Made by a program: the position numbers and the translations under genes. This document shows, piece after piece, positions 17,664 through 26,807 of a DNA stretch of 64,000 nt (position 1 is its first letter; each line of letters opens with the position of its first letter). This DNA comes from G963677445 sp963677445 (GTDB taxonomy: Bacteria > Bacteroidota > Ignavibacteria > Ignavibacteriales > Melioribacteraceae). The stretch spans positions 1 through 64,000 of the forward strand of contig CAXXGF010000003.1 of the NCBI GenBank assembly GCA_963677445.2, in the 5' to 3' direction. The notes under the pieces are model-generated. The model searched no databases. It had not been told where the DNA came from and worked only from the letters and a program-made list of their open reading frames with translations.

Positions 17664-19049
17664 TCATTCCGGTTTGCTGACCGTGTTTTCCAGTTTCAAG
17701 CTTACAGTATCACTTCGTTCAACCCTGTGGGTCTGCACAATTTTGATACCGCCATACCCCCTGCCGGTAAGAATATCCCGCACAGTCTTTTCAGCAAGTT
17801 TATTGGTATTACATTCCTGACTTATGTGAGCGAGAATAACCGCTTCCGGCTGTTTATCTGAAATATCCATCACATCCGCGAGAAATTCGGCGCTTTCATC
17901 ATTTGAGAGATGGCCCGTTTCTCTTATCCGGTTTATCAGAATCATCGGCCGGCCCGAATTAAAAAGCATATCAAGATCATGATTGGCCTCAAGAACAATG
18001 GCATCCGAATTCGCGAAATTTTCGGCCATTCCGTTTTCCGCGTTCGCTATGTCGGTTGAAACGGTAACTTTTTTAGTCTGTTGTCCCTCTTCATAAACAA
18101 TATTGTATCCAAAACAACCCCCCGCTGAATCGTGTGGAACCTCAAATCCTTTTACCCTGAATGATCCCGCAAAAATTTCTGCTTCATCGCCATAAAATCT
18201 TAGTAATCCGGCATCGTAAGCTTTAAGAGAACCCCTGATTATTTTGAGAAGGGAGTCCTGCAAATTTTTATGAGCGTAAACGGGCACACCCGCTTTCACA
18301 AAAGCGTTCAGCGCCGGGGCTTTTATATGATCATGGTGCAGATGTGTAAGAAATGCCCCTTTAAATGAACTGAAATCCAGCCCGATCTCTTTAAGTTTTT
18401 CGTTGAGAAATTTTTTACTGAATCCAAAATCAATCATCACCGCTTCACCATTGAGCCAGATAACAGTTGAATTACCATAGCTGCTGCTTCCGAGAACCGA
18501 TATATTGATTGAACCAGAAGGAAATTCCTCCTCTTTATCATCATTAACAGAAAAACTTTTGTCACTTTCGGCTTCATTGATCTTTAGTATAATTCGCGCG
18601 CATGCTTCCGCGTTCTGAAGCGGATTTCCATCCTCTTCAATGCTCAGCTTCTTTTTAACATCATTAAGACCAGCGGGATAAATATTCAGTTTTTCCTTCG
18701 CCAGCTTCATGCTGCAGATAAATGGAATATCGGGCCGTGTAATTCCGGAGGCCGAACATAGCGCTTTTAGCACTGCTTTATCATGTCCGGCGTTATGCGC
18801 CGCTAGATAATCGATTCCTTCAAAATATCTCTTTATATCAGGCCACAATTCCTGAAATGAAGGACTCTCTTTTACATCATCCCAGGTAATTCCATGATAA
18901 CCGGAAAAACGGAAAAACCTCCGTGGCGGCCGTATCAGGAAAAATTTTTTTTCTGAAATTATATCATTTTCTACAAGAGCGAGTGAAAGAGCGCAGGCGC
19001 TGTCCTTCTTAAAATCAGCAGTTTCAAAATCTATCGCGAGAAATTTCAT
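17664..19049 (-). CDS. Fusion: DnaQ-like DEDDh exonuclease domain + YycJ/WalJ-like metallo-beta-lactamase
   Basis: A 461-residue two-domain protein. Residues 1-155 are a DnaQ-like exonuclease: Exo I with D7 and E9 (AIDFETA), Exo II with AHNAGHD (D90). At the Exo III site, where relatives have HHNALDDA, this protein reads DGNPLQNA (140-147), so both the general-base His and the last metal Asp look substituted. Residues about 180-450 are an MBL-fold hydrolase of the YycJ/WalJ type: GSSSYGNSTVIW, then HLHHDH (H236-H241, the HxHxDH metal motif), VPHDSAGGCFGY and EANHD. WalJ relatives are 5'-3' single-strand exonucleases, so a joint DNA end-processing role is plausible. A paralogous short 3' fragment may lie at 26943-26969. 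Confidence 0.8.
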   Translation of the reverse strand: MKFLAIDFETADFKKDSACALSLALVENDIISEKKFFLIRPPRRFFRFSGYHGITWDDVKESPSFQELWPDIKRYFEGIDYLAAHNAGHDKAVLKALCSASGITRPDIPFICSMKLAKEKLNIYPAGLNDVKKKLSIEEDGNPLQNAEACARIILKINEAESDKSFSVNDDKEEEFPSGSINISVLGSSSYGNSTVIWLNGEAVMIDFGFSKKFLNEKLKEIGLDFSSFKGAFLTHLHHDHIKAPALNAFVKAGVPVYAHKNLQDSLLKIIRGSLKAYDAGLLRFYGDEAEIFAGSFRVKGFEVPHDSAGGCFGYNIVYEEGQQTKKVTVSTDIANAENGMAENFANSDAIVLEANHDLDMLFNSGRPMILINRIRETGHLSNDESAEFLADVMDISDKQPEAVILAHISQECNTNKLAEKTVRDILTGRGYGGIKIVQTHRVERSDTVSLKLENTVSKPE

Positions 19050-19336
19050 TATACTTTATTTTTTTTGAGAAACGTAAGCACAAAAATATAAAAAAATCAC
19101 CTCTTTATACCCTGTAAACCTGGTGAAAAAGAACTGACTCCAATTTAATTACCCGACAACGAGAGCTTTTGTTTAATTTAAAACAAAAATCATGGATATT
19201 TGAGGGTGGGATTTGTGGAAAAATAAAGAAAATATTCTTATCTTGCACAAACACCGGATGTAAATTCGGTATCACAGCTATTATAAGGAAGGAAAAATAT
19301 TTATTATTCAATACAATCATAACAGAAGGAGTTACT

Positions 19337-21835
19337 ATGAAAAGATTTTCCACAATTCTACTCCTGTTGCTTTTGGCTTCAGTAGTTCTTTTTGCGCAGA
19401 GTGAAGGTTTAAAAACCTCCCGGCTTAGCTCTGAAATGAAAGGAGACATAACCTCTCCGGCCATAGATGGCGATATAATATTTTATGGCGACACACAGGC
19501 TCTTTACACTGCCTCTGAGGGGGGATATGTATTTGGAAACAACGGTTATGGCGATCTGGGCAAATATCAGAGATTTGATATGGACGAAGCCGGATCACTT
19601 GAATCTGTTGGTTTATTTTTTGGCGCGGCTGAAGTTATGGGTGCGGGAGCAAATGATATTACTTTAGTGATTAAAGAAGCAACCGGTACTTCAATCACAG
19701 ACGCTCCGGGCACTACAATTCACTCACAGGTTTTTACTACTGCCGAAATAATTTCCTTTACTGATCCGTTAATTTTTAATTTTGACAGCCCCATCAATGT
19801 TGGCCAACACTTTTTCGTTGGAATTGAGTGGGCGTCAACTTTTGACGATTCTATTGGTCTCTATTCTGACGTGAATGGTGAAGGTGATTTGGCTTACCGC
19901 GCCTGGGAAAAATGGGGCGACGGTACTTTACATGATGTTTATTCATCATGGGGCAATATGGATAATGATATTTTTATCCAGGCCGAAGTTTCAACCGGCA
20001 GCGGAACTCAGGTTATTTTCACCGATGATTTTGAGTCTGGAACAAACAAATGGACTCTCGAAGGCACATGGGGACTGGCTACCACAAATTATCATTCAGA
20101 AACACATTCATTAACAGAATCTCCTGACGGACAGTACACCAATGATATGGATGTTTCAGCCACAATGACTAATCCTCTTGATCTTTCCGCGGCTTTTGGC
20201 GCCACACTGAAATTCTGGGCCAAATGGGAAATTGAAGATGGTTTCGATTATATGTATATTGAAATCACCACCGACGGAACAAACTGGATTGAGCTTGACG
20301 CAATCGATGCCGATAGCGACTGGCAGGAGCTTACCTATGATATAGGTGGTTTTGTTGGTTCTTCAACCGTTACTATCCGTTTCAGATTCTTCTCGGATGT
20401 CGGCTGGACAGAAGAAGGTATGTTCATTGATGATGTAGTTGTTGAAACTTCCACTGTCGATGAAACTCCTCCGCTTGTACTCCATAACGGACCTGATTTC
20501 TACGAACAGACAAGCTCGCCTTTCTCGCTGACAGCAAATATCACAGATATTTCAGGCGTTGCCGAAACGATGGTTTATTATACTGTTGACGGCGGTAATG
20601 AACAGTCAGTTACTCCGTCAAATGTTGCCGGTAATGATTACACTTTCATTATTCCTGATCAGCTTGCCGGACAGCAGATTGATTATTGGATATACGCCAA
20701 AGATGCTGCCGATAACGCTACTGTCAATATGCCTGTTGAAAGCTATATTTATGGCAATCATGTATATTATGATGATCCTGAAGTAAGTTTTGTTAACTCA
20801 TTCGGTCCCTCTTCAGAGGGCGGACTTCTTGGCTGTTCAGTACGGCTTACAGTTCCGCAGGATGATGATATTTTTGTAACAGCTCTTATTAGAAACTATA
20901 CCGACATTAACCGTCCGAATGATAACTTTGAATTCCATATCTGGTCAGATAACAACGGACTGCCCGGAACAGACATTATTACTCCTTTCATGGTTACTCC
21001 AGAAGCAAATCTCGTTTCTACAAGCCCAATGACAAGAATAAACCTCAGACCTTTTATGACTCAGCTTTCTGGTCTTTCCGGTGATATTCATATCGGATTT
21101 ATGGTTCCTGAAGGTGAAACCTGGCTAACTCAGTTTACACCGGGAACCGCCCTCAGAACTAATACTTTTAACGGAACAACCTGGCTCACTATTGAAGATG
21201 ATTATCATTTCCGCGGTGTTTTTGGAAATGTTAACAACGTTCCTGTTGAACTTACCTCTTTCACTGCCGCTCAAACCGGAAACATTGTAAGTCTTGATTG
21301 GAAAACCGCTACCGAAACTAATAACTACGGTTTCGAAATCCAGAGAATGGTTGTTGTTGGTGATGACAAATCAGACTGGCAGACACTTGGTTTCAAAGAA
21401 GGCATGGGAACAACAACTCAGCCGGTTAACTACTCATTCGAAGATAACATCATCGGACTTAATGCCACTGAAATTATGTACCGTCTGAAACAGGTTGACC
21501 TCGACGGACATTATGTCTATAGTGATGTTGTTAAAGTTGAGCAGATTATCCCTGCTGATTACAGCCTTACACAAAACTATCCCAACCCGTTCAACCCGAC
21601 TACTACTATTCAGTACGCTCTGCCTGCCGATAACTTTGTTACTCTTAAAGTTTATGATATTCTCGGACAGGAAGTTGTTTCTCTCGTAAATGAATTCCAG
21701 AAAGCAGGAACTTATAACGTTACTTTCAACGCTGCAAATCTGCCTTCAGGTCTTTATATTTACAACATTAAAGCAGGTGTTGACGCTTCTTCAAGCGCCT
21801 TCAGCCAGACTATGAAAATGATGCTTCTCAAGTAA
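19337..21835 (+). CDS. Secreted jelly-roll protein with T9SS sorting domain
   Basis: An 832-residue exported protein. Start at ATG 19337 is chosen because AGAAGGAG lies 6 bases upstream and the signal peptide MKRFSTILLLLLLASVVLFA follows; the frame is open further up. After an N-terminal beta region a MAM/immune-inhibitor-A-type jelly roll occurs (FTDDFESGTNKWTLEGTWGL, LKFWAKWEIEDGFDYMYIEI), then an Ig-like region (ISGVAETMVYYTVDGG), a VPVELTSFTAAQTGNIVSLD domain common in T9SS cargo, and the sorting domain (TQNYPNPFNPTTTIQYALP to MKMMLLK). No catalytic motif was found; surface or released adhesive role is inference. A hairpin terminator follows 23 bases after the stop. Possible -7 box TATCTTG near 19231. 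Confidence 0.8.
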   Translation: MKRFSTILLLLLLASVVLFAQSEGLKTSRLSSEMKGDITSPAIDGDIIFYGDTQALYTASEGGYVFGNNGYGDLGKYQRFDMDEAGSLESVGLFFGAAEVMGAGANDITLVIKEATGTSITDAPGTTIHSQVFTTAEIISFTDPLIFNFDSPINVGQHFFVGIEWASTFDDSIGLYSDVNGEGDLAYRAWEKWGDGTLHDVYSSWGNMDNDIFIQAEVSTGSGTQVIFTDDFESGTNKWTLEGTWGLATTNYHSETHSLTESPDGQYTNDMDVSATMTNPLDLSAAFGATLKFWAKWEIEDGFDYMYIEITTDGTNWIELDAIDADSDWQELTYDIGGFVGSSTVTIRFRFFSDVGWTEEGMFIDDVVVETSTVDETPPLVLHNGPDFYEQTSSPFSLTANITDISGVAETMVYYTVDGGNEQSVTPSNVAGNDYTFIIPDQLAGQQIDYWIYAKDAADNATVNMPVESYIYGNHVYYDDPEVSFVNSFGPSSEGGLLGCSVRLTVPQDDDIFVTALIRNYTDINRPNDNFEFHIWSDNNGLPGTDIITPFMVTPEANLVSTSPMTRINLRPFMTQLSGLSGDIHIGFMVPEGETWLTQFTPGTALRTNTFNGTTWLTIEDDYHFRGVFGNVNNVPVELTSFTAAQTGNIVSLDWKTATETNNYGFEIQRMVVVGDDKSDWQTLGFKEGMGTTTQPVNYSFEDNIIGLNATEIMYRLKQVDLDGHYVYSDVVKVEQIIPADYSLTQNYPNPFNPTTTIQYALPADNFVTLKVYDILGQEVVSLVNEFQKAGTYNVTFNAANLPSGLYIYNIKAGVDASSSAFSQTMKMMLLK

Positions 21836-21858
21836 GCTCAAATATATTTTCACATTCT

Positions 21859-21895
21859 AAAGCCGCGCCGGTTTTCCAGCGCGGCTTTTGTTATT
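21859..21895 (+). terminator. Rho-independent terminator after the jelly-roll T9SS gene
   Basis: AAGCCGCGC and GCGCGGCTT form a perfect 9-bp stem around an 11-base loop, followed by TTGTTATTATTGTT. It lies 23 bases downstream of the stop codon at 21835. Confidence 0.8.
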
Positions 21896-22032
21896 ATTGT
21901 TAACCGCTCACCACATCTGATTAAATTCAACTCCCTCCCTTGTGTTTTTACGCCGCAGACAATATATTGTTGCCTGAATTGATTATAAACAGTATTTCCG
22001 TTAAAAAACTTCTATTTTATCGGGGGAAAAAG

Positions 22033-22875
22033 TTGATACTTAAAGCTAAGATTTGCCTCACTTTTATAATACTTGCATTTTTATCTGAAGCGCTATATTC
22101 TCAGGAAAAATCCCGGTTTATAAGAATTTTGGCGAGTATTTCCGGGACTGGATTTTAATCGGTCCATTTTCACCCGATAGTTTTGATAATGATTTCCTTA
22201 CCGGTTTTTGAGGAGAAAAAAAGCTCTTTTACCGGGACAGAAATTTCTGACCTTCAACTGCCCGATACGAGTCATATTTATGACAAATCCGGTGATACGC
22301 CTGTAAACCTTATCAAAGCATTAGGTAAAAATGAAAATGCTTCGGCCTACGCATTCTGTCATATTTTTTCCGATTCCGCAAGCAGAAAACATTTTTACAT
22401 CGGTAGTGATGACAGGGCAAAAGTCTGGATAAATGGCAGCAAAGTATTCGAAAACCGGCGGCAGTCAAAAGAACTTGAGGAAGCCCGCCGCCTCCAGCTT
22501 TCCATGATACCGGAAAATCCTCCTGAAATACCGGGATTGGAGATTGCGGCTTATATTAACACGGCAACCGAAGTCGGTGGCGACTATTATAATTTTTTTT
22601 AGGAAGAGGATGATTCTCTCACAATCGCTATCGGTGACGCCACCGGGCATGGAATGCACGCGGGCATTATGGTTTCAGCTTCTAAAAGTATGTTCCGGAC
22701 TCTCGCGGGAATAAACTCTCCCCGTGAATTCCTTCTCAAAGGAACAAAAGCGATTAAAGCGATGAACCTGAAACAAATGTACATGGCGATGACAATCGCC
22801 CGGATAGAGAATAATGTTGTGAAAATTTCATCCGCAGGAATGCCTTTCCCACTTATTTACTCTATTTTGATTTAA
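22033..22875 (+). pseudogene. SpoIIE/PP2C-type phosphatase, broken by frameshifts and an in-frame stop
   Basis: Parts of one protein are spread over frames. TTG 22033 opens with a signal peptide (ILKAKICLTFIILAFLSEAL, then YSQEK); a frameshift near 22115 moves to FGEYFRDWILIGPFSPDSF, a typical periplasmic entry motif, then a TGA; the next frame gives a sensor-like segment (FYIGSDDRAKVWINGSKVFE) and the PP2C start EARRLQLSMIPENPPEIPGL. An in-frame TAG at 22600, after a run of eight T, interrupts EVGGDYYNFF/EEDDSLTIAIGDATGHGMHAG, which is the conserved SpoIIE core with its metal Asp. The frame ends early at AGMPFPLIYSILI, so the last third is gone. Members of this family dephosphorylate anti-sigma antagonists. 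At least three lesions: a decaying gene. A MITE copy begins 120 bases later. Confidence 0.75.
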
Positions 22876-22994
22876 CGCAGATGATGTCCCTCTGAGAGGA
22901 AGAGAGTTTTCATATAGCGGCAGTCATTATTTTCTTCCACACGACATTTAAATTTCTGATTCTCTCCCCTTTTGACTAAAGGGGAGGGTTAGGG

Positions 22995-23366
22995 CACTGC
23001 TGTCAACTTAAGCCATCAAAAAGCCCCCGAACGCTTTAATCAATAGAAAATGACATCGGGATTGAATGGATAAATCCCAAATAATCTTTCGTACTCGTCT
23101 TTTCTTAAACGTTCAGGTTATTCGAGAACGAGGAGGACTAACGAGTACCGCTGCGCTCCTAAAAGGGATGTTTCATGAGAGCGAAAAGATATTTTTGCAA
23201 TTGATGTCAATAATAGGAATTTTTTACCGTCCCCGAAGGGGGCGAAGCCGAATAGCCACGGGGTGTTCCCGCAGGGAATTCCCCGTGGGGACGGATAGAA
23301 AAAATATACAAGCCCCAATATTCCCGGGAACATAAAAAAGATTTTGGGCCTAAGTTGACAGCATTG
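22995..23366. mobile_element. MITE-like element, copy 2 (with internal insertion)
   Basis: Left end CACTGCTGTCAACTTAAG (22995-23012); right end CCTAAGTTGACAGCATTG (23349-23366), two mismatches to a perfect inverted repeat. From about 23217 it is nearly identical to copy 3 (core: accgtccccgaagggggcga, then gaattccccgtggggacgg), but carries about 200 extra bases just inside the left end, including a unit of the GAGTACCGCT family (23139-23179). The left flank is a hairpin CTCCCCTTT-tgact-AAAGGGGAG plus GGTTAGGG, the right flank ggttagggagggg. Confidence 0.8.
23139..23179. repeat. GAGTACCGCT-family dispersed repeat, copy 1
   Basis: The text aacgagtaccgctgcgctcc and the following agggatgtttcatgag match 31855-31893 (aacgagtaccgcttcgccac, agggatgtgccatgag) with few mismatches, although the surroundings are unrelated. 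It lies within the insertion of MITE copy 2. Confidence 0.55.
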
Positions 23367-23632
23367 GGGTTAGGGAGGGGTTAGATACACCCTGGGAAAA
23401 ATGGCCCAATTTAGCTTTTCAATCCTCTTTATTTCTTCCGGTTCCCAATAATTTCTTTAACTTTATAACCGTTGATTCACATGCAACGAACATGCCGTAA
23501 TTATCTCTTTTTCATTATCATGTAAGTGGCTTTTTACAGGAATGTTGACAGTTACAAACAATATACTAATGTTAGTATTCAAATTTTTATAGGGAAACAA
23601 TCGCCTCAAAGTTGATCAAATCCCTCCCAACC

Positions 23633-23800
23633 CACTGCTGTCAACTTCAGGAATTTTTTACCGTCCCCGAAGGGGGCGAAGCCGAATAGCCACGGGGTGT
23701 TCCCACAGGGAATTCCCCGTGGAGACGGATAGAAAAAATCTACAATCCCCAGTATTCCCGTGAACATAAAAAAGATTTTGGGCTTAAGTTGACAGCATTG
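23633..23800. mobile_element. MITE-like element, copy 3 (compact form)
   Basis: The shortest complete copy, 168 bases: left end CACTGCTGTCAACTTCAG (23633-23650), right end CTTAAGTTGACAGCATTG (23783-23800), core almost identical to copy 2. Flanks: tccctcccaacc on the left, and on the right ctcccaacctccc followed by a hairpin of the tgact-loop type. The gap 23801-24230 to its right has no gene; only 266 bases separate copies 2 and 3. Confidence 0.8.
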
Positions 23801-24230
23801 CTCCCAACCTCCCTTTTGACTAAAGGAGAGGAGCTATTTCTTTATAACATTTTCCATTTTTTTAGAATGGCGGAAACAATTTTTTTAATGTAATTCTACC
23901 CGGGATTATTACAACGTTCTTTTTATTTCATTTGCTTGTAAAGACAATAGTATTGTGGAAAGCCCCCATGAGGCAGAAAATTTTGTTAATACCATAAGAC
24001 ATAATACTTTTCGAGAATTCAAAAACTTCATATAATATTTTCCAAATCTTCCGCGATTTCATTTTGCGAGAGATAGGGAGTTCTGAATTTATAAAGATCA
24101 GTACGATTTGTGAGAAAAATATAACTGGAAAGCCTTTAATTATCAGTTGTCCATTATGCATTATCAATTAAACTTCGCTTCACTTTCCGCTAATTAAAGA
24201 TTGACAAATCCATCCTCCATAAATAATCCC

Positions 24231-24261
24231 CTTGTTCTTTTATCAAAGTTAAATATATTTG
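24231..24261 (+). promoter_or_regulatory. Bacteroidota-type promoter of the MuiA-like gene
   Basis: CTTG (24231-24234), 19-base spacer, TATATTTG (24254-24261) closely fits TTTG-N19/20-TAnnTTTG. Transcription would begin near 24268, leaving a leader of about 33 bases with AGAGG before the ATG at 24301. Confidence 0.55.
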
Positions 24262-24300
24262 ATTCAGGTTTTATAGCAAATTAATCAAAGAGGTGTTAAG

Positions 24301-26244
24301 ATGAAAAATATTCTTGTACTGCTGCTTCTCTCTGTTTCTCTCTTCGCGGAGGAGGGCAAACTTATCGACTCAAAAGTAATATCCGCTACCGTTTTCACCG
24401 ATCACGCGCTCGTTACAAGGGAAGGTGAAGTTACATTGCCCGCGGGAATTCACGAACTTATTTTCCCCGATATCACCGCGGAAATAGAGGAGCGTTCTGT
24501 CAGAGTTGCCGCCGAAGGAACCGGTATGGTTAAAGTACTTGATGTAAAAGTGAAGAAAAGATTTACCGCTGAGGTCCGGGAAGTAAAAATAAAATTGCTC
24601 CAGAATAAAATCGACAGTCTGGAAAACATTAAAGGTGAAATAGATGACAGGATTAGTATACTTATTCAGAAGAAAAAATTCATTGAGTCCCTTCAGGCCG
24701 CTTCCGCCGAAAAATCCTCGCGCGAGATACTCATAAAAGAAACATCGGCCAAAGACTGGGATAATATGCTGGGTTTTGTAGAAAAAAATCTGACCGAGAT
24801 TTTTGGCGGAATAAGAAACGAAAGAATTAAAGCGAAAAAAATCGAAAAAGAACTTGAGGCGGTTCAGAGTACCATGAAACTTGAACAAAGTACCGTTGGA
24901 AAAGATTTTTATGAAATCATTGTTCTTCTGGAAAATGAGAGAAAAGGTAATATTGAATTACGTCCATCCTATATAGTGAATAACGCCTCCTGGCATCCGG
25001 TATATGATGGAAGAGTATCAACAAGCGATAAAAAGATTGAGCTGACTTATTTTGCTATGGCAAGGCAAACCACCGGGGAAGACTGGAAAGATATTCAGCT
25101 TTCATTTTCAACCGCTAAGCCAATGTCTGTTACTTCCCTTCCTTATCTTAATCCCTGGTATCTTGCCAAAGAGTTTATTAATCCCTCAACACCCGATAAT
25201 ACAAATGCGATAGAATCATCATATACCCTGCAATATTCAACCATGCGTAAATCACCCCCAAACAAAGGCCTGATTGCAGGTAATGTGGTTGACGCTCTAA
25301 CACTGGAGCCCCTCATTGGAGCAAATATTATAGTTGTAGGTTCAACCAGGGGTGCGGCGTCAGATATTGAAGGAAACTTTTCATTAAGCTACCTTCCGGC
25401 AGGGAAATACCATGTCCGGGTTACTTATGTTGGATTTAAGAGCCTGGATTTAATGGTTGAGGTAATAGAAAATCTTAGCGCTGAGATACACATAAGACTT
25501 GGCAAAAGTGGCCAGTTTTTATATGAGATAATGGAAACAGAACCTGTTGCTTCCGGAATGGTGAGAGGCGGCAGAACAGATGAAGTATATTATATAGAAC
25601 CAAAATATTCAAAAGTCAATAGAAGTGAACTGGCAACTACCTTTAATCTGCCTTCTTTAACTTCGTTGCCCACAGCATATAATACTCATAAGATCACCAT
25701 GGCAAAAGAGCTCATTGATATTGATTTCGAATATACTTCAATCCCCAAAATAGCGCCAGGTGTTTATCTGAAAGGCACTGCTGTAAACCAAACAGGCTAC
25801 CCCCTTCTGGAAGGTGAAATGAATCTTTTTGTTGATAATGAGTATATAAATAAAACTGTAATAACAACAATAGTTCCATCAGATAGCCTTGAACTTGCCT
25901 TGGGCGTTGACCAGAATATTCAGGCGGAAAAAGTTCTGATCAATAAGTTCAATGAATCTGCCGGATTCCTTGACGGGAATGTTTCGATTATATATGAATA
26001 TGAGATACGGATAAAAAACAGGCGGTCAACAGAGGTGGAAGTAATTGTGTTTGATCAGCTGCCTATTCCTCAAACCGATGAGATTGATTTAACCCTCTAT
26101 GAACCGGCAAAAGATATAAGGTCCCTGAACAAAGAAAGAGAACTAAAGTGGGAACTGAAGCTTAAACCGGGGGAAGGCAAAATCATTCCCCTGAAATTTA
26201 AAGTGTCATTTCCTGAAAACATTACGGTATATGGCCTGGAATAA
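24301..26244 (+). CDS. MuiA-family DUF4140/DUF4139 protein with embedded carboxypeptidase-regulatory-like domain
   Basis: A 647-residue exported protein. Signal peptide MKNILVLLLLSVSLFAEEG. Residues 25-110 are DUF4140 (SATVFTDHALVTREGEVTLP, PAGIHELIFPDI), followed by a coiled-coil-rich linker (100-210) and DUF4139 from about 220 (NNASWHPVYDGRVSTSDKKI) to the C-terminal KLKPGEGKIIPLKFKVSFPE. Within DUF4139, residues about 323-400 carry a CarboxypepD_reg-like beta-sandwich (GLIAGNVVDALTLEPLIGAN, SDIEGNFSLSYLPAG) of the kind that normally precedes TonB-dependent receptors. The MuiA name comes from a mucoidy inhibitor; the biochemical role is unknown. Length and insert match FCB-group homologs. 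Promoter at 24231-24261; hairpin after the stop. Confidence 0.85.
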   Translation: MKNILVLLLLSVSLFAEEGKLIDSKVISATVFTDHALVTREGEVTLPAGIHELIFPDITAEIEERSVRVAAEGTGMVKVLDVKVKKRFTAEVREVKIKLLQNKIDSLENIKGEIDDRISILIQKKKFIESLQAASAEKSSREILIKETSAKDWDNMLGFVEKNLTEIFGGIRNERIKAKKIEKELEAVQSTMKLEQSTVGKDFYEIIVLLENERKGNIELRPSYIVNNASWHPVYDGRVSTSDKKIELTYFAMARQTTGEDWKDIQLSFSTAKPMSVTSLPYLNPWYLAKEFINPSTPDNTNAIESSYTLQYSTMRKSPPNKGLIAGNVVDALTLEPLIGANIIVVGSTRGAASDIEGNFSLSYLPAGKYHVRVTYVGFKSLDLMVEVIENLSAEIHIRLGKSGQFLYEIMETEPVASGMVRGGRTDEVYYIEPKYSKVNRSELATTFNLPSLTSLPTAYNTHKITMAKELIDIDFEYTSIPKIAPGVYLKGTAVNQTGYPLLEGEMNLFVDNEYINKTVITTIVPSDSLELALGVDQNIQAEKVLINKFNESAGFLDGNVSIIYEYEIRIKNRRSTEVEVIVFDQLPIPQTDEIDLTLYEPAKDIRSLNKERELKWELKLKPGEGKIIPLKFKVSFPENITVYGLE

Positions 26245-26250
26245 TTTTCA

Positions 26251-26295
26251 AAGCCACAAACGCCCTCTATCGTTTAATCCGCGCGTTTGTGGCTT
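26251..26295. terminator. Hairpin between convergent MuiA-like and RDD genes
   Basis: AAGCCACAAACGC (26251-26263) and GCGTTTGTGGCTT (26283-26295) form a perfect 13-bp stem, 7 bases after one stop codon and 6 before the other gene's stop. No long T run follows on either strand, but the position fits a shared bidirectional terminator. Confidence 0.65.
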
Positions 26296-26300
26296 AAAAT

Positions 26301-26807
26301 TTACTCATTGACAAAAACCACTTTTGTGCCTGCCAGCAGATCGTGCAGACACCTGCGGTCTTTTCTGAAAATAAATAATATATCAATAAAGGTAATAAAA
26401 TGCGCATAAGGAATCAAACCAAGCAAAGCAAGACTCAGATACCGGAGAATAAAACTTTCTTTTATTGTTGGTAGTTTCTCATCAACAGTCACAATTTTAA
26501 TATCCATAAACTTTTTCCCTAAGGTCTGCCCTTTCTTGATAAGCAGATATCCGTTTACACCAAAGTACGCTGATGCAAAAATCAGTATTGCGAAAAATTT
26601 ATACAGAATTGATCCATCAAGTGTTAACGAATCCTCTCCCGCAATTAAAAAAAGAAATAATGCTATTATAAATAGCGGGATAAACATTATTAACCCGTCA
26701 ATAATATTAGCCGCCAGTCTTGTCCACCTATCTGCAAGTTCATATTGTTCTTCCTCTTCAATATTTCCCATGTTTTTAATTTCTTCCATTTTCCTTCTTT
26801 TAAGCAT
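26301..26807 (-). CDS. RDD family membrane protein
   Basis: A 168-residue inner-membrane protein with three hydrophobic segments. The RDD signature is visible: ADRWTRLAANIIDGLIMFIP (Arg near the start of helix 1 and Asp at its centre), a second segment (SILYKFFAILIFASAYFGVN), the motif KKGQTLGKKFMDIKIV between helices 2 and 3 and a final ILRYLSLALLGLIPYAHF with the trailing RCLHDLLAGTKVV. Family members are transport-like or cation/proton antiporter related; no substrate is assigned. An alternative start six residues in (MEEIKNMGN) is possible. Convergent with the MuiA-like gene. Confidence 0.85.
   Translation of the reverse strand: MLKRRKMEEIKNMGNIEEEEQYELADRWTRLAANIIDGLIMFIPLFIIALFLFLIAGEDSLTLDGSILYKFFAILIFASAYFGVNGYLLIKKGQTLGKKFMDIKIVTVDEKLPTIKESFILRYLSLALLGLIPYAHFITFIDILFIFRKDRRCLHDLLAGTKVVFVNE

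Noticed and set aside
23066..23335. Frame of 89 codons within MITE copy 2
   Set aside because: It crosses the palindromic core and the inserted repeat; residues reflect the repeat, not a protein.
24370..24888. Minus-strand frame of 172 codons inside the MuiA-like gene
   Set aside because: Phe/Asn-rich translation typical of the antisense of a coding frame; no family resemblance.
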